From the NCBI RefSeq assembly GCF_000019805.1, contig NC_010525.1:62001-126000 (forward strand): DNA of 64,000 nucleotides, read 5' to 3'. The position numbers and the translations under genes were made by a program. The first letter of the stretch is position 1, and each line of letters begins with the position of its first letter. The notes under the pieces are model-generated. The model was not told where the DNA came from. It saw only the letters and a list, made by a program, of their open reading frames with translations, and did no database searches. Origin of the DNA: Pyrobaculum neutrophilum V24Sta. GTDB taxonomy: Archaea; Thermoproteota; Thermoprotei; Thermoproteales; Thermoproteaceae. Below, in pieces: positions 1 to 8,359 of this stretch.

Positions 1-650
1 CCGACAAGATCCCTCCGCACTACAGATCTCTCGTGAACATGCTGAAGAAGTACAGCATATCGAGGTTCCCCGCCGTGGTAGTAGACGGGGTGAAGGTCGG
101 CGAGGGCGACGTCTCCATAGAGGAGGTGCTTAGGGCCGTCCAGGACAGGGCAAGGGCAGAGTTCCCCGAGCTCTCCGCCCTGGAGCTCGTCCCGCCGAGG
201 CCCACCCCCGCCCCGGTTCAGCCCGTACCCGAGGTCCGACCGCTTGAGCCTCCTCCGGAGCCTCAGAAGCCGCCGGCCGAAGCGCCTAGGCCGGAGCCTG
301 TAAGGCCTCCAGAGCCGCCCAGATTTGCCCCTCCGGAACCGCCGAGGCCGCCGCCCGAAGTTCCCAGGGCAGAGCCTCCGCGGCCGCCGCTTGAGCTCCC
401 CAGGCCGGAGCCGCAGCGTCCCGTTGCGGCTGAGCCCGCGCCGTCGGCCCCGGCTGCCCTCCCCAGGCCCGCCGAGGCCTCAGTCCCCCGCCAGCTCACC
501 GCCGTGGTCAAGCTGGTTCTGGGTCGGCCGGACAGCTGCCTAGAGTGTGCCTATTTTGGCCAGCTGACGTCGCGTTGCTTCCTCTTCGGCTTCGCCGTGG
601 CTAACCCCGCCTCGCCGCCTTGTAAACAGTATGTTAGAGGTGGAGGTTAA
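1..650 (+). CDS. Glutaredoxin-like protein with proline-rich linker and Cys-rich tail (5' truncated)
   Basis: The reading frame is open from base 3, so the N-terminus lies outside the window. The visible start reads like the end of a thioredoxin or glutaredoxin fold: a YSISRFPAVVVDGVKVGEG stretch resembles the cis-proline strand and hairpin of such folds. It is followed by about 100 residues that are almost only Pro, Glu, Ala and Arg in a repeated PEPPRP pattern, and by a short tail with four cysteines (DSCLECAYFG, SRCFLF, PPCKQY) that could bind a metal or be redox active. The stop overlaps the start of the CYTH gene by 20 bases, which suggests co-transcription. Function is unknown; a redox role is inference from the fold. 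Confidence 0.6.
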   Translation, partial: DKIPPHYRSLVNMLKKYSISRFPAVVVDGVKVGEGDVSIEEVLRAVQDRARAEFPELSALELVPPRPTPAPVQPVPEVRPLEPPPEPQKPPAEAPRPEPVRPPEPPRFAPPEPPRPPPEVPRAEPPRPPLELPRPEPQRPVAAEPAPSAPAALPRPAEASVPRQLTAVVKLVLGRPDSCLECAYFGQLTSRCFLFGFAVANPASPPCKQYVRGGG

Positions 651-1161
651 ATACAGGGCGCACCTCGCCGCAGTTAAGAGCCGTCTGCCGTCGCTCGGCT
701 TTTCCCCCTCCGGCGCCCAGTCCGAGGAGGACGTCTACTTCCAGCACCCCTGCAGAAACTTCGCGGAGACTGACGAGGCCCTCCGTGTGAGGGTTGTGGG
801 GGGCAGGGTCGAGGTGACGTATAAGGGGCCGAGGTTGGGCCTCGGCGGTAAGACCAGGGCGGAGATCACGGCGGAGGCCGACTTGGGGGTTCTGGAGGTC
901 TTGGAGCGGCTTGGCTTCAAGCCGGTGGCTAGGATTAGGAAGAGGCGCGAGTACTACACGGGGAGGGGGCTGACCGTGTCCCTCGACTGGGTGGAGGGCC
1001 TGGGGGAGTTTGTCGAAATAGAGAAGGTGGTGGAGGGCGAGGGGGAGGTGGCGGCGGCCGTCGCCGAGATCAGGAGGCTTGCGGCTGAGCTGGGGGTGGG
1101 GGAGGAGGTGGGGGAGACATATCTGGAGCTTTTCTTGAAGGCTTATAAAGGAGGGGGCTAG
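631..1161 (+). CDS. CYTH domain protein (class IV adenylate cyclase / thiamine-triphosphatase-like)
   Basis: This 176-residue protein begins MLEVEVKYR, which is the ExExK signature of the CYTH triphosphate-tunnel enzymes. Further charged strands follow in the expected order: [34 protein letters not shown], and a C-terminal helix ending ETYLELFLK. These residues line a tunnel that binds triphosphate substrates with a divalent metal. Archaeal members are usually annotated as CyaB-like, but whether this one makes cAMP, splits thiamine triphosphate or hydrolyses polyphosphate cannot be read from sequence. It overlaps the gene before it by 20 bases and is 7 bases ahead of the DNA ligase gene, so the three may form one transcript. 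Confidence 0.85.
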   Translation: MLEVEVKYRAHLAAVKSRLPSLGFSPSGAQSEEDVYFQHPCRNFAETDEALRVRVVGGRVEVTYKGPRLGLGGKTRAEITAEADLGVLEVLERLGFKPVARIRKRREYYTGRGLTVSLDWVEGLGEFVEIEKVVEGEGEVAAAVAEIRRLAAELGVGEEVGETYLELFLKAYKGGG

Positions 1162-1168
1162 ACTCTAC

Positions 1169-2923
1169 GTGCAGTTTGGGGAGCTGGTGAAAACCCTCGC
1201 CGCTGTGGAGTCCACCACCCAGAGGACCACCATGGTTAAGCTCCTCACCTCCCTCCTCAAGAGGGCGAGGCCGGACGAGGTGGACAAGATAGTCTACTTC
1301 GTGCTGGGGGATCTCAAGCCCCCGTGGGAGGGGGTGGAGCTGGGCGTGGCTGAGAAGCTCTGTCTCAGGGCTGTTTCTAAGGCGGCGGGTACGCCGCTGT
1401 CTGAGCTGGAGGCAGTCTACAAGCGGACTGGGGACGTGGGCGAGGCGGCCAGGAGAGCCCTCTCCGCGGCTAAGAGGCCGGGTCTCCTGGCGTTTGGCCA
1501 GCAGAAGCCTCTGGAGGTGTCGGAGGTGTACGACACCCTCCTAAAGGTGGCGAAGGCGGCGGGGGAGGGGGCGCAGGACATGAAGATATCGCTTCTGGCC
1601 TCCCTCTTCGCCAGAGCTACCCCCGAGGAGGCTAAGTACATCGCCAGGTTTGTGGTGGGGAAGCTCAGGCTCGGCGTCGCCGATATGACGTTGCTGGAGG
1701 CGCTCTCTGAGGCCTTCGGCGTGGGGAAGGAGGCCCTCGAGAGGGCGTACCACGTGTGGCCAGATATGGGCAAGCTGGCGCGCCACGTGGCCGAGGGCCG
1801 GCCCCTCGAGGAGGTCAAGATCACGCCGGGGGTCCCCGTACTCCCCATGCTTGCGCAGAGGCTCTCCAGCGCTTCCGAGATCTTGGCGAAGCTCGGCGGC
1901 GCGGCTGTCTGCGAATATAAATACGACGGCGAGAGGGCGCAGATTCACATCAGCGGCGGCTCGGTCAAGATCTTCAGCAGGAGGCTGGAGGACATCACCC
2001 ACGCCTATCCAGACGTGGTCAAGGCCGTGAAGGAGTCCGTGGCGGCGGGGGAGGCCATACTGGAGGGGGAGATAGTGGCGGTCGACCCAGATACGGGGGA
2101 TATGTTGCCGTTTCAGGAGCTGATGCATAGGAAGAGGAAGCACGAGGTGGCGGCGGCTGTGGAGAGCTACCCAGCGGTTTTAAACCTCTTCGACGTCCTC
2201 TACCTAGACGGCGAGGATCTCACGGGGGAGCCCCTCATCTACAGAAGGCTGAGGCTGTCGGAGGTTGTGCATGAGACGGAGAAGGTCTCGATAGCCAGGT
2301 GGAGGCTTTTCGACGACCCCGGCGAGGTAGACGTCTTCTTCCACGAGGCGGTCTCCCTAGGGATGGAGGGCTTGGTCTGTAAATCCCCCACGTCTATATA
2401 CGAGATGGGGGCCCGGGGGTGGAACTGGATTAAGTACAAGAGGGACTACAAAAGCGAGATGATTGACACCGTGGATCTGGTGGTGGTAGGCGCCTTCTAC
2501 GGCAGAGGCAAACGGGCGGGGCTCTACGGCGCCTTCCTCCTAGCCGCCTACGACCCCCAGACGGACATGTTCTACACAGTGTGTAAGGTGGGGAGCGGCT
2601 TCACCGACGCGGACCTCAAGAAGATGTATGAAGTGCTGCAGCCGTACAAGATCCCGCATAGACACCCGCGGGTGGTCTCGAAGATGACCCCCGACGTCTG
2701 GTTCACCCCCCAGGTGGTGATCGAGGTGATCGGGGCGGAGATCACCCTCTCGCCGCTTCACACCTGTTGCCTCGGCGCCGTGAGGCCGGGGGTGGGCCTC
2801 GCCATTAGGTTCCCCAGGTTCACCGGCCGGTACAGAACCGACAAATCGCCGGAGCAGGCCACCACGCCGGCAGAGATGGTGGAGCTCTACAAGAGGCAGA
2901 AGAAGGTGGCTCAGCCCGAGTAG
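1169..2923 (+). CDS. lig: ATP-dependent DNA ligase
   Basis: The 584-residue protein has the length and layout of archaeal replicative DNA ligase: an N-terminal helical DNA-binding domain (about residues 1-220), the adenylation domain with the nucleotidyl-lysine motif [10 protein letters not shown] near residue 251, and an OB domain at the C-terminus ending in the family's [21 protein letters not shown] region. It joins Okazaki fragments and repair nicks, with the lysine carrying AMP. Translation probably starts at the GTG eight bases after the CYTH stop. Its 3' end overlaps the convergent gene on the other strand by 13 bases. Confidence 0.97.
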   Translation: MQFGELVKTLAAVESTTQRTTMVKLLTSLLKRARPDEVDKIVYFVLGDLKPPWEGVELGVAEKLCLRAVSKAAGTPLSELEAVYKRTGDVGEAARRALSAAKRPGLLAFGQQKPLEVSEVYDTLLKVAKAAGEGAQDMKISLLASLFARATPEEAKYIARFVVGKLRLGVADMTLLEALSEAFGVGKEALERAYHVWPDMGKLARHVAEGRPLEEVKITPGVPVLPMLAQRLSSASEILAKLGGAAVCEYKYDGERAQIHISGGSVKIFSRRLEDITHAYPDVVKAVKESVAAGEAILEGEIVAVDPDTGDMLPFQELMHRKRKHEVAAAVESYPAVLNLFDVLYLDGEDLTGEPLIYRRLRLSEVVHETEKVSIARWRLFDDPGEVDVFFHEAVSLGMEGLVCKSPTSIYEMGARGWNWIKYKRDYKSEMIDTVDLVVVGAFYGRGKRAGLYGAFLLAAYDPQTDMFYTVCKVGSGFTDADLKKMYEVLQPYKIPHRHPRVVSKMTPDVWFTPQVVIEVIGAEITLSPLHTCCLGAVRPGVGLAIRFPRFTGRYRTDKSPEQATTPAEMVELYKRQKKVAQPE

Positions 2924-3402
2924 ACCTTCTCCAGGGTCCACCTGAGGACCCTCAGTATCTCGCGCCTCCTGTCCTCGGTCCTGTAGTTGTAGATCTTGAT
3001 CGCCGTGGCCTCCGCCTCGCCGCCCTCCAGCTCGTATCTAAGCACCTCCTCCTGTTTAAGCGTTCCCTGCCTCGCCTCCCTTGCGTCTTCCTCCCTGTAC
3101 TTCTGGAGGAACTTGTCCAGGAAGAACCTCTTGAAGAGGCCGTCTAGCCGCACGGGCTCCCTAAATTTGACGTATAGGTAGTTCGGGTAGACCTCCGCCG
3201 TCGCGTACACCTCGCCGCCCTTCCCCCTAACCTCCTCCACGGCCTCCGGCTTGGCGACCTGGGCGGCTGTGGAGAAGGACCTCTCCCCTATGGCTTTATC
3301 TAGAAGCTCCAGGAGGGAGGTGTAGAGCTTGAGCTCCTCCTGAAGCTTGGCGATCTTCTCCTCCAGCATCTTCCTCACCTCCAGCATCTTCTGGACGTCC
3401 AC
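2911..3402 (-). CDS. Conserved hypothetical coiled-coil protein
   Basis: I do not recognise the family. The protein starts with a helical coiled-coil region ([21 protein letters not shown]) and continues with a mixed, strongly charged domain ending in [19 protein letters not shown]. The frame is open up to 3465, but the GTG at 3402 is chosen because a TATA-like AT box lies about 20 bases upstream in the divergent spacer, which fits a leaderless message of 163 residues. It is divergent from the PfkB kinase gene and convergent with the ligase gene. Confidence 0.7.
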   Translation of the reverse strand: MDVQKMLEVRKMLEEKIAKLQEELKLYTSLLELLDKAIGERSFSTAAQVAKPEAVEEVRGKGGEVYATAEVYPNYLYVKFREPVRLDGLFKRFFLDKFLQKYREEDAREARQGTLKQEEVLRYELEGGEAEATAIKIYNYRTEDRRREILRVLRWTLEKVYSG

Positions 3403-3442
3403 GTCTGCCCCACTACATTTATATTTAAAGTTTTGAAGAGGC
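3403..3442. promoter_or_regulatory. Bidirectional promoter with one central AT box
   Basis: The 40-base spacer between two divergent GTG starts holds a single AT stretch, tttatatttaaa, centred near 3422. It reads as a TATA box on both strands and is about 20 bases from each start codon. The simplest reading is one shared box firing leaderless transcripts both ways. The same arrangement recurs at 17114, 18872 and 22423. Confidence 0.6.
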
Positions 3443-4360
3443 GTGGAGATCGCCTCGGTGGGCAACTTGAACTTCGACGTCTACCTACGCGTCTCCGAGC
3501 TGCCGGGGCCGGACGAAAACGCGGAGGTTCTCGACTTGTACACGGGGGGAGGGGGCTCGGCGGCTAACTTCGCCGTGGCGGCGGCTAGGCTGGGGCTGGC
3601 GCCTAGGTTCATAGGCGCGGTGGGCGAGGACCCCCTGGGGGAGATATCGTTGCGGGAGCTGAGGGAGGAGGGCGTTGACGTAACCTACGTCAAGAGGATA
3701 GCGGGGGTTAGGTCGGGGCTGGTGGTCGTCCTCGTCCACCCCGACGGGGTCAAGAGGATGCTGTCCTACAGAGGCGCCAACCTGGGGCTGGCCCCCGGCG
3801 ACCTCACGCCCGAGAAGTTCCGCGGCGTTAGACACATACACCTCGCCACGGGGAGGACCGAGCTGATACTAAAGGCTAAGGAGGTGGCGAGGGAGGTGGG
3901 CGCCTCCCTCTCGGTGGACGGAGGGACTGCGCTGGCAAAGAAAGGCCTTGACATAGTTAGACCGGCGGTGGAGGGCGTAGACGTCCTCTTCATGAACCAA
4001 GCGGAGGCGAGGCTCCTCGCCGGGTCGCACGACCACAGAACCGCGGTGGAGAAGCTGGCGAGGGAGTTGCGGGTGGGGGAGCTGGTGGTGACCCTAGGGG
4101 CGAGGGGGGCCGCCGCATACGGCGGGGGGAAGCTGTTACACGTCGACGCCTTTAGGGTAGACGCGGTGGACACCACGGGGGCGGGCGACTGCTTCGCCGC
4201 CGCCTACATAGCTATGCACCTCAGGGGGCGGGACCCCTACGAGAAGCTTCTGTTTGCCAACGCCGCGGCGGCGATAAAGGTGACTAGGCCCGGCGCGAGG
4301 TCCTCGCCCCGCTACGCCGAGGTGGAGGCTTTTCTGGCGTCGCTCGGCTACAAGATTTAA
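3443..4360 (+). CDS. PfkB-family carbohydrate/nucleoside kinase
   Basis: The 305-residue protein shows both PfkB signatures: an N-terminal glycine-rich GGGGSAANFAVAAARLG motif near residue 40 and the C-terminal DTTGAGDCFAAAYIAMH motif that holds the catalytic Asp and the anion hole. The fold matches ribokinase-type sugar or nucleoside kinases that transfer phosphate from ATP to a hydroxymethyl group. Substrate cannot be assigned; crenarchaeal relatives include nucleoside and 2-keto-sugar kinases. The GTG start sits about 21 bases after the shared AT box. Confidence 0.9.
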   Translation: MEIASVGNLNFDVYLRVSELPGPDENAEVLDLYTGGGGSAANFAVAAARLGLAPRFIGAVGEDPLGEISLRELREEGVDVTYVKRIAGVRSGLVVVLVHPDGVKRMLSYRGANLGLAPGDLTPEKFRGVRHIHLATGRTELILKAKEVAREVGASLSVDGGTALAKKGLDIVRPAVEGVDVLFMNQAEARLLAGSHDHRTAVEKLARELRVGELVVTLGARGAAAYGGGKLLHVDAFRVDAVDTTGAGDCFAAAYIAMHLRGRDPYEKLLFANAAAAIKVTRPGARSSPRYAEVEAFLASLGYKI

Positions 4361-4382
4361 ATATTGGGCCGTATGTCGAATA

Positions 4383-4718
4383 GTGGCGCAGAGAACACAG
4401 TGCCTAGGGCCTAGATGCGCCTTTGGCCCAAACGGCACGTCGCTCTTTAGATGCGGCAAGAAGGCCCTAAAGCCGACGATTAGGGGTAACAAGATCGTCT
4501 TCTGGTGCACCTGGCTAAACGACGAGTGTATCGGCGCCAAGTGCCAGTATGCCTACTGCGAGGCCAGGGCCATGACCCCGGAGGGCTTCTGCACGTACAA
4601 GGCCGCGGGCGGCGAGGAGCAGAAGAGGGATATCTTGGCCGAGGTCAAGAAGATGGAGCAGGAGGTGGAGAAGATCAGGGCACATCTAAAGCGGCAGGGC
4701 CTCGGCGACTACCTGTGA
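4383..4718 (+). CDS. Small cysteine-rich protein with C-terminal coiled coil
   Basis: The 111-residue protein carries eight cysteines in its first 75 residues (QCLGPRC, RCGKK, WCTW, ECIGAKC, YCEAR, FCTYK), a spacing that suggests one or two metal sites. The last 35 residues are a charged helix (RDILAEVKKMEQEVEKIRAHL). No known family is recognised. The GTG start lies 20 bases after the PfkB stop. Its stop codon overlaps the GTG of the following nucleotidyltransferase (gtga), so translation is probably coupled. Confidence 0.7.
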   Translation: MAQRTQCLGPRCAFGPNGTSLFRCGKKALKPTIRGNKIVFWCTWLNDECIGAKCQYAYCEARAMTPEGFCTYKAAGGEEQKRDILAEVKKMEQEVEKIRAHLKRQGLGDYL

Positions 4719-5392
4719 AAGCCGTAGTCCTAGCTGCCGGCCTCGGCACGAGGCTAAGGCCGCTTACTTTCCTAGTCCCCAAGGCCCTCGCCACGGTGGG
4801 GACGAAACCCCTCGTGGACTACGTAATCGAGTGGCTTAGGTTAAACGGGGTGAGGGAGATAGCTGTGGTGGGGTACTACATGCAGGACGTGCTGGAGAGG
4901 TACCTAGCCCAGTTTCACCCAGACGTGGTCTTCCTCAGGTCGAGGAAGCTCCTCGGCACTGCCGGCCAGCTGTACTACGCGAGGGATTGGGTAGATGGAG
5001 ACGCCGCCGTGGTGAACACAGACGTGTTAACCAACCTAGACTTGAGGGCCCCCGCCGAGCTCCACCGATCGAGGCAAGCGCTTCTAACAGTCGTGGGGCA
5101 GATACACAGGGTGTCTCTGAGGTTCGGCGTTTTGGAGGTGGAGGGCGGGATGCTGAGGAGCTGGAGGGAGAAGCCCACCTTGGAATACATAACGTCAACA
5201 GGTATTTACATAGTCTCCGAGGGGGTGGTGAAGAGGCTTGGGGAGGAGTACCTCGACATGGACGCCCTCGCCCGGTCTCTGATCCCCAGAGTCGCCGTCT
5301 ACGTGGCGAAGGAGGCCTTCTTCTACGACGTGGGCACCATCGAGGATCTGTCGAAGGCGCAGGAGGTTAAACTCGACGGTTTAAAGCCGTAA
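4715..5392 (+). CDS. Sugar-phosphate nucleotidyltransferase
   Basis: The protein starts MKAVVLAAGLGTRLRPLT, the nucleotide-binding loop of NTP transferases such as glucose-1-phosphate thymidylyltransferase and mannose-1-phosphate guanylyltransferase, with the catalytic K following in FLVPKALATVGTKPL. Such enzymes join a sugar 1-phosphate to an NTP to give a sugar nucleotide for glycan or glycolipid synthesis. At 225 residues it is a single-domain form without the left-handed helix extension. The frame is open well upstream, but the GTG overlapping the previous stop is the natural start because the catalytic domain begins there. Confidence 0.88.
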   Translation: MKAVVLAAGLGTRLRPLTFLVPKALATVGTKPLVDYVIEWLRLNGVREIAVVGYYMQDVLERYLAQFHPDVVFLRSRKLLGTAGQLYYARDWVDGDAAVVNTDVLTNLDLRAPAELHRSRQALLTVVGQIHRVSLRFGVLEVEGGMLRSWREKPTLEYITSTGIYIVSEGVVKRLGEEYLDMDALARSLIPRVAVYVAKEAFFYDVGTIEDLSKAQEVKLDGLKP

Positions 5393-5423
5393 CAAATATA
5401 TATTTTCACGTCACCCGTACGCG

Positions 5424-6143
5424 ATGAGCGTATGTCCAGCGTTGAGGCGTTCCGAGGGGGGGTTCGTATGTGGATACAGCAACAAGCCCATAGACCCCTT
5501 CAGTTGGTACTGCATAGGCAACTACGCCGAGTGCCCCATCTTTATCAGGTTTTCACGTGAGAGGCCGCCTGCTCCGAAGCCGGAGGAGGCGCCGAAGCCT
5601 CTGGCCGAGGTCCTCCCCCTTGCGCCCGAGAAGGCGGAGGCCGAGTTCGAGAAAGCCATCAAGCCTGTTATAGACAACGTGGTTCTGAAATACGACGACC
5701 TCGTGAAAAAGCTAGACGACATGTGGAAGGAGTACGAAAGCGGGGTTGTGGGAGCGCGGAGGCAGTGGGAGGTGGAGAAGATGTCGCTCCTCAGGGCCCA
5801 GGAGCTCCTCAGCCGAACCATTGGCGACTACGAAAAGATGCTCGCTGAGGTGGAGCTCAAGAGGGACTTCATGCCGCAGGACGCCTACGAAACCACTAGG
5901 AAGGACCTAGAGGCAAAGCTGGAGGCGCTGAGGAGCCTCCTCGAGGAGGTCCGCTCCAAATACGCCGCGTTGGAGGAGGGGCTGGGCGCCCACTTCAAGA
6001 GGGTGCTCTCCACCTCCACAAGCACGGAGGTCATCTCTCTAAAGCTGTCGCTGTCTAAACTCGACGAGCTTCTAAAGGAGGGCAAGATATCTCGCGACAC
6101 CTACGAAAAGCTTAAGAAAGAGCTGGAGGAGCTGTTGAAATGA
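5424..6143 (+). CDS. Cys-cluster plus coiled-coil protein with SHOCT-like motifs
   Basis: The first 40 residues hold four cysteines (SVCPAL, FVCGYS, WYCIGN, AECPIF) that could form a zinc site. A proline-rich linker comes next, then about 170 residues of charged coiled coil. The C-terminus, EGKISRDTYEKLKKELEELL, looks like a short SHOCT-type helical hairpin. An AT stretch (caaatatatattttcacg, about 5395-5411) precedes the ATG. The stop overlaps the ATG of the next gene, which has related coils, so the two proteins are probably made together and may pair. The biochemical role is unknown. Confidence 0.75.
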   Translation: MSVCPALRRSEGGFVCGYSNKPIDPFSWYCIGNYAECPIFIRFSRERPPAPKPEEAPKPLAEVLPLAPEKAEAEFEKAIKPVIDNVVLKYDDLVKKLDDMWKEYESGVVGARRQWEVEKMSLLRAQELLSRTIGDYEKMLAEVELKRDFMPQDAYETTRKDLEAKLEALRSLLEEVRSKYAALEEGLGAHFKRVLSTSTSTEVISLKLSLSKLDELLKEGKISRDTYEKLKKELEELLK

Positions 6144-6694
6144 GCCTCGACGTAGCGTATCTGGCCCTAGGCGAGCTGGAGAAGCTCCTTTCGCAGTACG
6201 ACGAGAGGCTAAAGGGCATCGAGGACACGTGGAAGGCCTTCGTAGACGCCTCCGCCAAGGCGAAGGCCAGCTGGGACGCGGACCTCCCCAAGATAAAGAT
6301 CAGGGTAGACCAGCTGAAAAACGTGGTGGAGAGCTTGAGAAAGGAGCTGGAGGTTCTGCTGGCCAAGAGGGAGCTCGGCCTCATCTCTGAGAAGGACTAC
6401 CTAGACCTAACCGCGGAGCTACAGAAGAAGATCGACGAGTACCAGGAGAAGCTAGCCGCCCTAACCCAGAAGATATCCGAGATCGAGAGCCGCATACTCT
6501 ACCTCTGGTCGAGGTCTCTCACCAGGGACTACCTGGCGAAGTTCGACCTGGTGGAGCTGGAGAAGAGGATCGAAGATGCAAAAGCCGCCGGTAGGATAGA
6601 CGACGAGACGTACGCGAGGGTTAAGCAGGAGATCGCCCTGATGAAACACACCTGGGAGCTCCTAAACCTCGTCGCGCCGCCCCCCAAGCTGTGA
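6140..6694 (+). CDS. Coiled-coil protein with SHOCT-like motifs
   Basis: This 184-residue, almost wholly helical protein overlaps the preceding gene by four bases (atga). It contains two copies of a motif of the type G-x-I-x-x-x-x-Y-x-x-x-x-x-E: LGLISEKDYLDLTAEL and AGRIDDETYARVKQEI. The partner upstream ends with a third copy, so the two proteins look like divergent paralogues or designed partners. There is no signal peptide or membrane segment. A scaffolding role is a guess; no family could be named. Confidence 0.72.
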   Translation: MSLDVAYLALGELEKLLSQYDERLKGIEDTWKAFVDASAKAKASWDADLPKIKIRVDQLKNVVESLRKELEVLLAKRELGLISEKDYLDLTAELQKKIDEYQEKLAALTQKISEIESRILYLWSRSLTRDYLAKFDLVELEKRIEDAKAAGRIDDETYARVKQEIALMKHTWELLNLVAPPPKL

Positions 6695-6696
6695 CC

Positions 6697-6712
6697 CCGC
6701 CCTAAAGGGCGG
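6697..6712. repeat. Short perfect hairpin after coiled-coil genes (terminator or IS605-end-like remnant)
   Basis: Right after the stop codon lies a 6-bp perfect inverted repeat, CCGCCC-taaa-GGGCGG. On the minus strand it reads CCGCCCTTTAGGGCGGGGTCA, which resembles the terminal hairpin of many archaeal IS200/IS605 TnpB elements. The rest of the spacer up to 6792 holds a second stem, GGCTAC/GTAGCC. No transposase lies nearby, so it could equally be a terminator. Confidence 0.35.
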
Positions 6713-6792
6713 TGGCTGTAGTAGCCTTGGCTACACGCGGTCTGTAGCCGCCATCGCGCCCGGCGGCATCAGTTAAAAACGGCCGCGTAGAG

Positions 6793-7860
6793 GTGGAGGT
6801 GTTTACGGTAGAGGTGCCGGAGGGCTATTCGGCGCTGGTGAGAGGCCCGGCTAAAGTCCGTTGCCGGGGGGCGTGCAGGGTCTTCGGCGGCTTCTTCCAA
6901 GGCTTCGAGGTGCCGCCCCACAAGCAGTACCCCGTAGAGGGCCCCGCCGTATTTGAGCTAGAGAGCGGCCTTCTTGCGTTGGCGAGAGGGTCAGCCATCC
7001 CGCGGGACTGGGATATGGAGCTGGAGGGGGTGGTGGCGCTTGTGGGCCCCCCGGACTCCGGGAAGAGCAGCCTCTCCACCTACCTGCTGAATACACACGT
7101 GGCGAGGGGGAGGAGCGTATGCGTCGTCGACGCCGACGTTGGACAATCCGACATAGGGCCGCCGGGCTTCGTGGCCTACAGCTACACGGCCGCCCCCGCC
7201 CCCCACATCTCCGAGCTGGAGCCCCACGACGCCTACTACGTCGGCTCCACAAACCTCCAGGGACTAGAGGAGCTGTTGGTCGCCGGAGTCGTATGGGCGG
7301 TGAAGAGGTGCCAAGCCCACTACCCCCATCTAACGGTGGTGAACACCCCCGGGTGGACGACGGGCAGAGGGATCCAGCTCCTACGCGCCGTCGTAGACGC
7401 GGTAGCCCCCGCCGTTGTAAACATAGGAGAGGCTCTGCTCCCGGGACGCCGCGTCTCGAAGCCAGCCCAGGTGCTCCCCAGGGGGCCTCAGGAGAGGAAG
7501 GAGCTGAGGAACCTCTCCTACAGGAGACACGTAAAAATCGTCGACAGGGTTGAGATAAGCCACGACATGCTCACCCTCTGCACGTGGGAGAGGGGGCTCA
7601 ACTGTCCCTGGGGGAGATACCTCCCGGCCGACGTGGCTGAGCCACAGAAGAGAGGCCGCGAATACGCCGTCCCTCCACACCACCTGAGACACCTCTTCGC
7701 CGGGCTCTACAGAGGAGGCCGCCTCGCCGGCTACGCCATAGTCGAAAAATTCGAGCCAAGGCCCACAGCCTACGTCACCGCAACGGACTTCGACGAGGTA
7801 CGCATAGGGAAAATACGCCTGGACCCCCACGCCCTAGAGGAGCTGGAGCCACTGCCCTAG
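6793..7860 (+). CDS. Clp1/Grc3-type polynucleotide 5'-kinase
   Basis: The 355-residue protein has a Walker A motif GPPDSGKSS (residues 85-92) followed by the VVDADVGQSDIGPPG motif typical of Clp1, Grc3 and Nol9 kinases, and VVNTPGW further on. These enzymes use ATP to phosphorylate the 5'-hydroxyl end of RNA or DNA. A beta-rich N-terminal part and a C-terminal extension flank the kinase core as in the family. The gene ends at the base next to the 3' end of a tRNA gene on the other strand, an intron-containing tRNA; Clp1 acts on tRNA exons in eukaryotes, but that link here may be chance. Confidence 0.88.
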   Translation: MEVFTVEVPEGYSALVRGPAKVRCRGACRVFGGFFQGFEVPPHKQYPVEGPAVFELESGLLALARGSAIPRDWDMELEGVVALVGPPDSGKSSLSTYLLNTHVARGRSVCVVDADVGQSDIGPPGFVAYSYTAAPAPHISELEPHDAYYVGSTNLQGLEELLVAGVVWAVKRCQAHYPHLTVVNTPGWTTGRGIQLLRAVVDAVAPAVVNIGEALLPGRRVSKPAQVLPRGPQERKELRNLSYRRHVKIVDRVEISHDMLTLCTWERGLNCPWGRYLPADVAEPQKRGREYAVPPHHLRHLFAGLYRGGRLAGYAIVEKFEPRPTAYVTATDFDEVRIGKIRLDPHALEELEPLP

Positions 7861-7955
7861 CGGGCCCGGTGGGATTTGAACCCACGACCTACGGCTCCGC
7901 AGGCTCGGCGGACCAGAGGTCCTCCGCCGCTCCATCCAGGCTGAGCTACGGGCCC
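7861..7955 (-). tRNA. tRNA-Arg(GCG) with a 20-nt intron in the anticodon stem
   Basis: The minus strand folds as a cloverleaf with acceptor GGGCCCG/CGGGCCC, D stem GCTC/GAGC, T arm GTGGG-TTCAAAT-CCCAC and discriminator G. A normal anticodon arm appears only when 20 bases (7904-7923) are removed: GCGGC-CTGCGGA-GCCGT, anticodon GCG. The intron therefore sits between positions 30 and 31 (29/30 is equally possible because of a shared G). It contains the mini-hairpin GGACC-TCT-GGTCC. The mature RNA is 75 nt and CCA is not encoded. A TATA box, TTCTTATAGCC, lies about 20-28 bases upstream. Confidence 0.9.
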
Positions 7956-8200
7956 CGCAACAAGTAGAGCTAGGCTATAAGAATTTTTCTACCGGCCTAG
8001 GCGGCTAGACGACGGCGCCCGCCAAGACCTACCTCCTGCCGCCCCCTACCACGGCCCGCAGACCCGCCGGCTCCACGCATAAGAGCCGCGCCTTTTAGAA
8101 CAGCGCGTCTTATCCGCTCCCCTGTCCACGGCCTAAAAACAGCTCAATAATTGGCGAGATGAGGGCCTTCAGATGGGCGCGGCCCTTGGGGAGAAGACGT

Positions 8201-8336
8201 TGGTGCCCCGGCCGGGATTTGAACCCGGGTCACGGGCTCGAAAGGCCCACATCCTTGTCCGGGGTGGAGGCCACCCGACCGGGCTAGACTACCGGGTGGG
8301 GTAGCCGGCTGGCTACGGCCCCCGTCTAGCCGGGGC
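8201..8336 (-). tRNA. tRNA-Glu(TTC) with two introns, one in the acceptor stem
   Basis: The anticodon arm TGGGC-CTTTCGA-GCCCG, T arm CCGGG-TTCAAAT-CCCGG and 3' acceptor CCGGGGC-A are plain. The matching 5' acceptor GCCCCGG is found only 38 bases upstream of the D arm, at 8330-8336. Removing 38 nt (about 8292-8329; the exact point is blurred by a CCCGG repeat at both ends) and 20 nt from the D loop (8257-8276, hairpin GGGTGG-CCT-CCACCC) gives a perfect 75-nt tRNA. CCA follows the discriminator and may be encoded (8201-8203). A TATA box GTATAAAT at 8358-8364 is correctly spaced for a 5' end at 8336 and not for one at 8298. Confidence 0.9.
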
Positions 8337-8359
8337 TGGTTTCTACATAGCTCTGGGAT

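Noticed and set aside
7956-8200. Possible small RNA or ORF between the two tRNA genes
   Set aside because: Apart from the tRNA-Arg promoter no box C/D pair, stable fold or leaderless frame was convincing; a 25-codon Arg/Gly frame looks random.
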